A stretch of 64,000 nt of DNA from positions 12,734,701 through 12,798,700 of the forward strand of contig OZ020269.1 in assembly GCA_963971225.1 (NCBI GenBank), read 5' to 3'. The notes under the pieces were generated by a model, which saw nothing but the letters and a program-made list of their open reading frames with translations, had not been told where the DNA came from and did not search any database. Origin of the DNA: Melieria omissa. Taxonomy: Eukaryota; Arthropoda; Insecta; Diptera; Ulidiidae. Every line of letters begins with the position of its first letter. Within the stretch, counting starts at the first letter, position 1. The position numbers and the translations under genes are program-made. Below are positions 55,824 through 64,000 of the stretch, piece by piece.

Positions 55824-56212
55824 CCCTTTCGTCCCTTGCGGACAATGTATTTTAGTGTTTTTTATGAGAGCAACCACATCGTTGTGGCTGTAATAATTAC
55901 TTATACATACAACTTTTTACGCATGACGAAAATGTAATATTTCTTCTTTTATTTCAGTCAAAATAAAAAAAAAAAATTAGTATTTAAATTGCAACAAAAC
56001 GTCAAATTAAAAAGTTATCTCAACGTTTTCTGCTTCTTCCTCCTTTACTTCCCATACCATTAAAAAAGTGTATACTTCTCTTTTTTAAATTTTAATATTC
56101 AGTTTATTAATTTCGTATTTTTCTTAAAACTTCAAACAACAAAAGATGTATTCTTGTATCCACAGAGGGCTCAGAGTAGCAATGTGCCATATGCAACAAA
56201 ATAGCGAAAGGG
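55824..56212. mobile_element. TTAA-flanked MITE (piggyBac-like), compact copy
   Basis: Ends CCCTTTCG and CGAAAGGG with TTAA at 55820-55823 and 56213-56216. It is the inverted counterpart of 6427-7030, sharing CAACCACATCGTTGTGG, ACGAAATTAATAAACTGAAT and TATACACTTTTTTAATGG-type blocks, without the AAT expansion. Confidence 0.85.
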
Positions 56213-56349
56213 TTAATAGAGTTAAACCAAAGAATATGAAGTGTTTATGTTTATGTTTATTTTCTTTGGTTAAACAAAGTTCTTCTCTATTAAATAAAGT
56301 CTGATCGCGGTTAATTAAATAACTGATAGTAATAAATAAAAATCGAATA

Positions 56350-58830
56350 ATTTCAACTCTATTTTTATATAGAATTCCTCACATTTTTATTACTCATTTC
56401 CTCTGTTTTCCACGAATTTTCGCACCAAGCAACAGCAAAAGCGTAACTGTGTCCTACTCGCTGCCAGGTGGCGCTGCCAGCACGTTCCACAAATGTGCTG
56501 GAGAAGAAGCGAAGCTGCATGCACAACTTTAGAGCGTGATAAACGAGACGAGTAAAGACGAACATGAAAAACACAAGAAGCAGCAAAACGACAGAAATTC
56601 TGGTGTGCGCCGACGAGCGCCGCTTGGCTTGAGTTGAGTGCTTGCGACATTCGGAGTGGTGCGGTCGTATCGAAAAAGGGTACGGAAAACAACGGCAAAC
56701 AGCAGTGCGAAGCAAACAACTAAAGTTGGAAAATTACAAAAAAATCTGTAAATTCTAAAGGCTCGACTGCCAAATTGCAACGAAAATCTGTAATCGGCGC
56801 GGTGCAGCAATCGAGTGTCAGTGTTTTCGAGTTTTAATTTCTGTTTATCAAAATCGAATGTAATTGTTTATTATTGCAGTCGAAGCGATAGAAGTGCGTT
56901 GCCAACTGCAGCAATAAAGTGAAAATTGTAAATCGTGAAATTCGCTCTACTGTCGAAATTGTGTGTGTGGGCAGTCAGTCCGGTTGTGCACAGTGTTTTT
57001 AATTTTTAGTTCCACTAGAAATTTCAAAGTGAAGAAAAAAGTCGAATTTCCTTTTCCGCCCAAAACAAACGAAACGCGTTCGTTGAATTCGGCATAACGG
57101 GAGGGAAAAGTTGTTTTTGTGATTGAAGTAAAAAGCCGCATTCGCACCAGACCAGACACATAGACAGGTTTTGTCTGCGCTGCTGCCAGTGCGTGCGAAC
57201 GCGTGTCGGTGTGTTTGTGTGTGTGTGTGCGTGCTGCTGACTGCACTGTGTGGTAACTCCACAAGGCAGCAGCCGAAGTGGGCGCACAGGCGAGAATAGA
57301 ATAGAAAAATACCCAAAAGCAAATTGTGACAACGAAACGTGCACTGTAGCCGCCGAATCACACAGTGAATTCTGTGGCTGTTTAATTTTATTGATTGAGC
57401 ATCGTTGAAACAATTCAAAGCGTGCAACTTCGATGTGTTGCGATGCGATTCGGCGCCGTTTGGGGTTGGGTGGCAGTCGCACTGCGCCCCCGCCGTCGCG
57501 CACAAATTCGCTACGCGTCGTGTCGGTGTGTGTGTGGCGCGTCTTCAAACTCGGCTCGTGTGCGTAATTCGTCGTGGCTGCCGTTGTCACTGGAAGTCGT
57601 CGACGTCGTCGTCGCCGCCAGCAGTTAATTTTGCCGTCTCTGCCTCTGCTGCTCATTCGTTTTACTATCTTTTCCTTAGTGTGCTTTCTCGTTCTTCTTT
57701 GTTGGCGTTTTTTTTGCGTTTGTCGCTTGGCGCTTGTTGTCTGTCATCATCATCAACTTTGAGCTGAGTTTTTATTTATTTGTTGTTTTTTGTTTGTGTC
57801 CCTCAGCGCCTCCACAGCTCAGCGCTGCCCAGTCGGCATTTCGTTTACTTTAAGTTCCTTTTTTTTAATGGATTTTGCGTGCTTCCCGGCTTCTCTGGCA
57901 AATCCAATGAATCCAGCCAGTGCGCTGTGCGTGCTTTGATCTTTGCCGCCTGTCGGGCGGACGCGGACTCTGCCTGTCTGTCTGTGTATGGCTGACTGCT
58001 GGCTGATGGGTTAATTTTGAATTAAAAGGGGGCAAACGCAACGCCAAAGCAGCGCAAAGGCAAAAAAGACGTGCAGCAAGCAAAACAACAACAAAAAACG
58101 TGGCGTTGACGACGACGGCTCCAAGTGTCCGTTTGTGTTTGCGTGTCGCGCGCTTCTATCGGAAATCTAAAAATTGCACAAAATGGCACATTCTCCAAAA
58201 GCCAATAATTAACCGTTAGTTTAATGAGTTTATGATGGCGGCGGCGCCAAGTTTTTGCTGACAGTTGGCACCAATTATTCATTGAATTTAAAAGGGATTT
58301 GGAATTTAGTGAAAATCAAAATAAGAAAAAATAATGATTTTTAAATCAAAATTAATTAAATTGTAAAACACAATTAATAATAATAAATAAATTCTGAAAA
58401 TATTACAATTTATTAAAAATATATATAAAGTAATAATTTAGTTTTAGTTAAAATTGTATTCACAAGTAAAAAAAATAAAAGTGAAAAGTCATTAAAAACT
58501 TCCCACTTATTAAAAAATATTTAAAAATATCATTAAAATCAATAAAATAATCATTTATAAAATTGTCTACATTTCAGTTTGTTTGATTTTTTTCATACTG
58601 CACAAGAAATTCTATGCGCCTTGTTGTGTTTAATCAAAAACGCATAAAATTCCTAACCTAACCTACTTTTTTATTGCAACAATTTAAAAACAAAAAATAA
58701 CGGCCCATTAATTGAAACCATTGCAATTGACAACTGCAACGACGCGACACGTCTTTGTTATTGCAATTTTTTCGTTTTGGAAATCTTTACTGTGAACACA
58801 CAACGCGAACGCCGCCGCAGCAGCAGCAAC
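56350..58830 (+). promoter_or_regulatory. Promoter and 5' UTR region of the downstream gene
   Basis: From about 56.4 to 58.1 kb the sequence is much richer in GC than its surroundings. It contains TG/CA runs, initiator-like TCAGT words (A at 56820 and 56977) and long open frames in several phases, which are composition effects. The run of GTGAAAATTGTAAATCGTG and similar phrases is typical of fly 5' UTRs. An acceptor-like CTACATTTCAG at 58568-58578 may start the exon that holds the start codon, which would make the upstream part separate 5' exons. No TATA box or exact start site can be fixed. Confidence 0.5.
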
Positions 58831-59031
58831 ATGATGCCACCAATTGTCGATAATTTGCGCGATTCAACAGTTGCCGCATCATCAACACTAGCCGCCACAA
58901 TTATGGCCACGCCAACGCCAGCATCGCGACGACCGCCGAAGACCACACAAATGTGCGGCATGCGTGCAAAAAAGTTGCTCTTGACGTTTGTGCTGTTGGC
59001 ACTGTTGGCCGTCACCAGCGCTGCTGATGAG
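58831..59031 (+). CDS. First coding exon of a secreted or membrane protein gene
   Basis: Starts MMPPIVDNLRDSTVAASSTL in a good fly start context (CAGCAACATG). After some 40 residues rich in Ala, Thr and Pro, KTTQMCGMRAKK is followed by the hydrophobic LLLTFVLLALLAVTSA and ADE. This is an N-extended signal peptide with likely cleavage after TSA. A second start at the Met of CGMRAKK would give a normal-length signal peptide. The exon ends GAG/GTGCGT in phase 0. The product therefore enters the secretory pathway; nothing in these 67 residues identifies the family. The rest of the gene is beyond the window. The same strand and 7-kb gap place it downstream of NKAIN. Confidence 0.8.
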
Positions 59032-60459
59032 GTGCGTATCCATTGTTTTGTTAGTGGTTTCAGATAGATGTCCAATTCTTACAAAAACACTTACCTAAAG
59101 TGCTGTTAGAATTTGCCAAACATTGCCTGACAGACTTCACACTAAATGCGATTTTTAGTGCTTGATAAAAGTTTGCCGATCGCTGTTGCCTTTTATTAGT
59201 TTCCTAGAACTGCCATTTCGTTGAACCGCAGCCATCGGCGCTTCGATTTATCTGTCTGGTGGATTCTTCTAGCCAGCGACAGCCAGTTGGTTGTTTTTGT
59301 TGTCCGTATTAACCAGCTTATGTAGCTTTAATTTAGTTTACTTCAAACCTTGTAGACTTTGGAAAGTTGTGCGACGCTTTTGGAAGCAAACTCGCCAACA
59401 TCGATTGATTGGTTATTTATGTTCAGTTTATCTAAGAAAATATCCGCATTCAGCTGGCCCCATTGCACCTGTGGGGTTTCTGCTTTGGATTAGGAATGCC
59501 AGACAGTGTTACCATGTCAAAGTTTTTCTAAATATTGCTTTGTTAGTTTGGTGGATAATGCGGTTTTATAGTAACGAAACGGGAAACTCGATATGAGTAA
59601 TTGATTTTTCTTGTTGAGATAAAATGAAAAAAATAAAAGAAAAGAAAGTAATAAAAGTAATAAAATAAGGAAACCTCTTTTGCATTTTAAGTTAAATAAG
59701 TAGCTTTTTACTAAAAGTTCTAACGTTTCATAGAGTTAAAAAGTAACTTTTCTTTATCGTTTGACATTCCCAATAAAATCTCGGATATTCGAAGTTCATC
59801 CACTCAGCATATCAACTCATAAACAATACAAATTTATAGGGTTTGCAAGAAAGTAAAGTCTGGTTTCTCAAATAGATAGTGTTAGGTTTGTTTCAAAGAA
59901 CTTTTGTCAATATGATGGTTTCTCTTCCACTCGAAGAAGTCATATTTAATTTCGATTTTTGACAGAACTAGAAATCGTACAAACTCCAACTTCTATTTAT
60001 AATTATACTTAGACATTTTTTTGTAAAAATTCGAACAATAAAGCACATCGCCAACTGAGAACACCCGAAAGAGAAAACAATCCGATCGGAGAATTTTGAA
60101 GAAGTGTATCTGGTGTTCGTCGAATCGACCCTTCTAGGGTTTAGCATTTGACAGATGTCACTGTTAGCTTACTTTCAAGCAAATTGCGCGGAATTTTGGT
60201 GTCAGCTGAACCACATATTTATTTATTTATTTAATTATTTTTGTATTCAAATCCAGTCTTTCAAAAACAGTTCTTAACAATGTGGAAAACTTAAACTTAA
60301 ACGGGAAACTGGGAGTTTGCAAGAAATCAGCTGGTCCTCACAAAGAGCTAATGGAAAACCTGTTCAAATACTTCCACTTTTAAGATCGAAGGAGTTAATA
60401 CTTCCACTCTTAAGTATCGAACCCGTTCAACATTGAAATAATAAGCGAGTTAATTAAAC
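59032..60459. other. First intron of the downstream gene, proximal part
   Basis: Begins with the donor GTGCGT. The rest is unique and AT-rich; no exon or repeat family is recognised. Confidence 0.45.
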
Positions 60460-60460
60460 A

Positions 60461-61222
60461 AGTTTTACTGTATTTGAAGTTTATGGTGTTGATTGCTTAA
60501 CAGAAAAATCAGTTCTGGATATTTTTAGCTTCGAGTTAACCAAAGTTCTGGTCGGCTCAACGAAGTAATGACAGTAAAATCAAAGCAATAATTGAGCCAG
60601 AACGTAATGTAGCTGTGCCAAAGATTACGGAGATTACAGAGAGAGTTAAATGTAGTCTAGGTTATGTTAGGTTAGGTTGGGGTCACAGTTCACAGACACG
60701 TTCTGTTGCCACAAGAATAGATAGATGACCCTAAAACTACCCTATCCGGCTGAAAGAGGAAAGAGATCGATACACCCTTATGGAACGGGCTATTAACGTC
60801 AAAGGTTGATAGGTTGGACAGCTCAATCAGAAAAGAGGACCCAACTTGACGAAGCCTTTACTTAAGCGAGTTTTACTGTATCTGGAGTTTATGGTGTTGA
60901 TTGCTTAACATAATATTTTTAACTTCAAGTTAACCAACGTTTTGGTCGGCTAAACGAAGAAATGACAATCAAACCAGAGATTACGGAGATTATAGAGAGA
61001 GTTAAATGTAGTCTAGGATGGGTTGTGTTGAGGTCACAGTCCACAAAAGCCACTAGTGGCCCGTTCTGTTGCCACAAAAATAGAGGAGAGGACTCTAAAA
61101 CTATCCTATCCACGGCTGAAAGAGGGAAGAGATTTATACATCCTTATGGAATGGGGCCATTAATGCCAATCGTTGATAGGCTGGACAGCTCAATCAGAAA
61201 AAGGGACCCAACTTGACGAAGT
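60461..61222. repeat. Tandem duplication, units of about 408 and 354 bp
   Basis: Copy 1 (60461-60868) and copy 2 (60869-61222) share, in order, AGTTTTACTGTAT, TTTATGGTGTTGATTGCTTAAC, GTTAACCAA-GTT-TGGTCGGC, GAGAGAGTTAAATGTAGTCTAGG, CCCGTTCTGTTGCCACAA and GACCCAACTTGACGAAG. Copy 1 has extra sequence near 60575-60615. The similar words in both flanks are unexplained. No protein is encoded. Confidence 0.9.
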
Positions 61223-61438
61223 TTCTTCCGGGCCAGTGTTGGACAGACCTATATAACCTTTCTGAGCCAACGTCTCATATAAATAGGGGTTGTCCGTTAA
61301 AAAAAAATCATCAGTTGCAAAATTTCCTTTTCTTCATTCATAAAGCCGCAACTGCGACGGTGCTCTTAGAAAACGGAGGCCCGGGCGTTGTGCGTGCCTT
61401 CCTACGATCCAGTTAGCAGTTAGAACTGCTATGTTATA

Positions 61439-62003
61439 CAGGGTAGGCCATTTAAAGTGGAAGGCCATTCTTGTTTTTGAAAAAAAGAGGAAAAAAAATG
61501 TTTTTTTTTGTTTTCATCTCGATATTCATTTATTTTGGTCCAAGGAGAAATTATCTAGTTAGTTTTTGAAAATGATATCGCGTAAATGGCCACCATTAGC
61601 TTTGGCCGCAAAATGTGCCCTTTTTTCGGCATTTTCCATCACTTTTGCCAGTGTATCGGCCGATATGGCTCTTATTTCGCGGCGTATGTTGGCTCTGAGT
61701 TGAGCTAGTGTCCTTGGCTTGTTGGTGTATACCTTGGACTTCAAGTAGCCCCATAAAAAAAAGTCTGGCGGCGTCAAATCGGGTGATCTCGGCCACTCAT
61801 AATCGCCGTTTGGTTTTCACAATCGAGAAGTTATTTTGAATGTAAAGCTGAACAATTTCAGCACGTTCTTTTGGAGTGTACTGTTCCATGGTATAAATTG
61901 TCTTGGAATGACGCTTCCAACGCGCTATGTCATTAGTCGATCTGACAGCTCTGTCAAAAGTTATAGGATTACCAGATGCTTCCACTTTCAATGGCCTACC
62001 CTG
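61439..62003 (-). mobile_element. Tc1/mariner-superfamily element, internally deleted
   Basis: Inverted ends CAGGGTAGGCCATTTAAAGTG and CACTTTCAATGGCCTACCCTG (about 25 bp, few mismatches), flanked by TA at 61437-61438 and 62004-62005. The minus strand keeps an N-terminal HTH-like piece (QYTPKERAEIVQLYIQNNFS, within 61797-62024) and a C-terminal piece (DFFLWGYLKSKVYTNKP, ending NGGHLRDIIFKN, 61559-61777). The catalytic middle is lost. 565 bp; non-autonomous. Confidence 0.93.
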
Positions 62004-62427
62004 TAGTAGAGACGACTGTGTCATGACCCATGCACAGGAGCTGTTTTGTCCTCCTATGGTTTAGTTAGTTTAAATTTATCACCTAAAACAGCTGAAAACT
62101 ACTTAAAACGTCTTGGACTCGAAACGAAGTTCGATATTTGCGTTCTGTACGAATTGAAAGAGCTTCACTTAACGAATCACTGATTGCAATATGCACCTTT
62201 AAAGCAAAGAAGTCAACCTATTTTTGAAGCAAATCATTGCTGGTAATGACAATCAGTTTGTAGTAGCAATGAACTAAAGAAATCGTAATGGAAGAGTACA
62301 AACCCCATTGAAGCTTCAAGTGCATTATAAAGATCATGCAGTCACTTTGGCGTAATTACAAAGCTTTTGAATATTTTAAGATGTTTCCAAGGCGCGAAAC
62401 TGGCAAATTGCAAAGGAATCGTGCTCC

Positions 62428-63018
62428 ATTACAATAATGCAAGGTCTCACATAGCTTTGGTGACTTGCAAATTACAATTGGACCTTTAGGAATTGATGTC
62501 ATATCAACCTCCAATTGTCTGTTAGGTAAAGTTAGGTTATGGTGGCTTTGTGAGATACACACTCGGAGACCTATTGTGAGGCCCATTGTGATACCATATA
62601 TTCCACAGGTTTTGTTTTTGAAATGTGTATGCAAAACTGTTTCCAATATGTGTTAGAATACACATTTTAAAAGAATAGGAGAAAAGGAAGGGAACCCACA
62701 GTTTAATGCCGAATCCCAACGTCGATTTTTGCCTATTTTCTATTCATACTTGGAGGTTTTGCCATCGCTTGCTAAGAGAAAATTTCTGCGATACTTGTAA
62801 TTCTCATCTCCTTCATGTGGATAAAGATATAAGTAGACGAGTGTTTCATCAGATCGAGCTGGGATTCGAACCTAGGACTTCTAAAAAGGCAGCGCGCTGG
62901 ACTATCGATGCCGGCAACGATACAATAATGCAAGGTCTCACATATTTTTGATGACTTCAAAGTTACTATTAGAGCTACACACGCTATGGTTCAAATCCCC
63001 CAATTGTCTATTTGTTAC
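62428..63018. repeat. Direct repeat of about 100 bp flanking the SINE
   Basis: Blocks at 62428-62528 and 62922-63018 share ACAATAATGCAAGGTCTCACAT, GATGACTTC-AA-TTAC and CCAATTGTCT in the same order. The SINE family 2 copy lies between them, so the locus is a tandem duplication into which, or with which, a SINE moved. Confidence 0.8.
62529..62921 (-). mobile_element. tRNA-derived SINE, family 2, copy 3 (divergent, with an insert)
   Basis: Matches the 28.3-kb copy in order: GTGAGATACACACT, TTGTGATACCA, GAAATGTGTATGCAA, ACTTGGAGGTTTTGCCAT, then the tRNA-like head with a B-box complement (GGATTCGAACC) and GCAGCGCGCTGGACTATCG at the right. About 100 bp of extra sequence lies between the body and the head. 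It is older and more diverged than copies 1 and 2. Confidence 0.8.
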
Positions 63019-64000
63019 ACATTTTTAGTAGTAAATGTGGTTTTAAATCCTGAAATCCCTCAAAATGTAATCCTGTGTAACGCCACTGCATTAAACATGA
63101 CTGATTTTGTTTCATCAGATTAACGTTTTTACCGAAATTTTCAAAATTTTTTAATAGTAAAAGCTTCACTTATCATAATGATCTGAAGTTGGGATTAGTT
63201 TGGGTTTTTGCTGAAACAGGATCAAAAGTTCTATGACCAAGAAATGATAGAGTTAGCAGAGAGATGACAAAAGATCAATGCAAAAATGAAAAATATCTCA
63301 TGGATTAAAGTTCAATTGTTATATGAAAAAATTTAGCTTCATTTCACACTATCAAACCGAAATTTCTTTTTTGTAAACCCAATCAAATTTGCTACTTGGA
63401 TTGAGGAAAGGCAGCGTCCGAAGGTGATTTCTCAAAACCATCTCATATCTGTTTCTCAAAACATCAATGTTTGGTCGTAAGCCAAAAAAATGAGTCTTGG
63501 ACAGAATGGAATTTGAGTAATTTTTCTGTTGGTGACAAAACAATTCGCAATGTTCCCAGAAATCTCTTTTGTCAGTACTTGAAAATGGAAGATTTCCAGG
63601 TTATGCAGAAAAGCAAATTTTTTTTAAATGTTTGTAATTCTTTGTTTCTTACGAACCTTTTAACCAGCAAACTAAGCACTGATAACATTTATTGAAGTCA
63701 TTTACTACGGATTATGATTTAAATGTAAAACGATAGCAATTTAAATGCATTAAATCTGCTTTAAATGAAAATTTCGATAAGCTTGTAGTAAAAAAAGTCA
63801 ATATTGATAAGACTGAAAAAAAAATTGCAAGAAATTTGAGTCACCATAAAAATTCAAATTCTAATCAACGACATTGTCAAACGAATACTTGCAGCACTTG
63901 TGACAGGCACAAATATGCGTCAAAGCGGACAGCAGCAATTTTTTCTTTCGCAAAGATTATTAAAATTCCTTGCAAAAAATGCAACAACATCAGAAATCAA
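63019..64000. other. Intron of the downstream gene, end of window
   Basis: Nothing recognised. Frames at 63352-63695 are short, overlap on opposite strands and match no family. Confidence 0.4.

Noticed and set aside
57024..57656. A 210-codon minus frame and overlapping frames in the 56.4-58.2 kb block.
   Set aside because: Open frames occur in many phases on both strands there, as expected of GC-rich 5' UTR and promoter sequence; CA repeats encode HTHTHT runs and no domain is seen.
58777..58830. An 18-codon upstream extension of the secreted-protein frame.
   Set aside because: It begins with TTG; the first ATG is at 58831 in a good start context.

Overview
The window looks like nuclear DNA of a higher dipteran fly, possibly a tephritid-like species. 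It is AT-rich and has large introns with GT/AG splice sites. It holds one well-supported gene, the 5' end of a second gene, and many transposable elements and satellite arrays. The dipteran call rests on the gene family and the kinds of mobile element (mariner, hAT and TTAA elements, tRNA-derived SINEs, several LINE clades). The species cannot be named from the sequence alone.

The main gene is on the + strand and is the fly homologue of NKAIN, the four-pass membrane protein that interacts with the Na+/K+-ATPase beta subunit. Six coding exons are recognisable: 11136-11273, 20158-20238, 22643-22840, 22942-23002, 36532-38514 (or read through to 38642) and 50726-51975. All junctions have GT/AG sites and keep frame. 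The first coding exon (N-terminus and start of TM1) was not found and probably lies upstream. Exons 2-5 encode the conserved membrane core. The next two exons encode a cytoplasmic tail of about 1,000 residues that vertebrate NKAINs lack; it carries three PPxY motifs and ends in a class I PDZ-type C-terminus (ETTM). A donor at 38515 gives two C-termini: spliced to 50726 (about 1,236 residues in this window) or unspliced to a stop at 38640 (about 862 residues).

Region by region: 1-11 kb is intronic or upstream DNA with a degenerate tandem array (3.1-4.7 kb), two TTAA-flanked MITEs and a (TTAGA)n tract. The 11.3-20.2 kb intron has a 123-bp minisatellite, a Tc1/mariner relic carrying a SINE, and the first part of an approximately 120-bp satellite that resumes on the other side of exon 3. 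The 23-36.5 kb intron holds SINEs, LINE fragments, two tandem arrays, a TIR element and a nearly complete LINE (32.3-35.7 kb, EN and RT frames separated by one frameshift). The 38.5-50.7 kb intron holds an approximately 150-bp repeat array and an AT-rich array (43.6-49.4 kb) interrupted by a deleted mariner, a palindrome-rich TIR element and a LINE nested in another LINE.

From about 56.3 kb a GC-richer block looks like the promoter and 5' UTR of a second + strand gene. Its first coding exon (58831-59031) encodes an N-terminal extension, a signal peptide and a GTGCGT donor; the rest of that gene is beyond the window. The remaining 5 kb is intron with a 0.4-kb tandem duplication, a Tc1/mariner deletion derivative and a SINE.

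No confident RNA gene, CRISPR array or bacterial-type feature is present. The most notable biology is the very long fly NKAIN tail with its switchable C-terminus. The most notable genome structure is the set of nested, datable insertions with intact target-site duplications.
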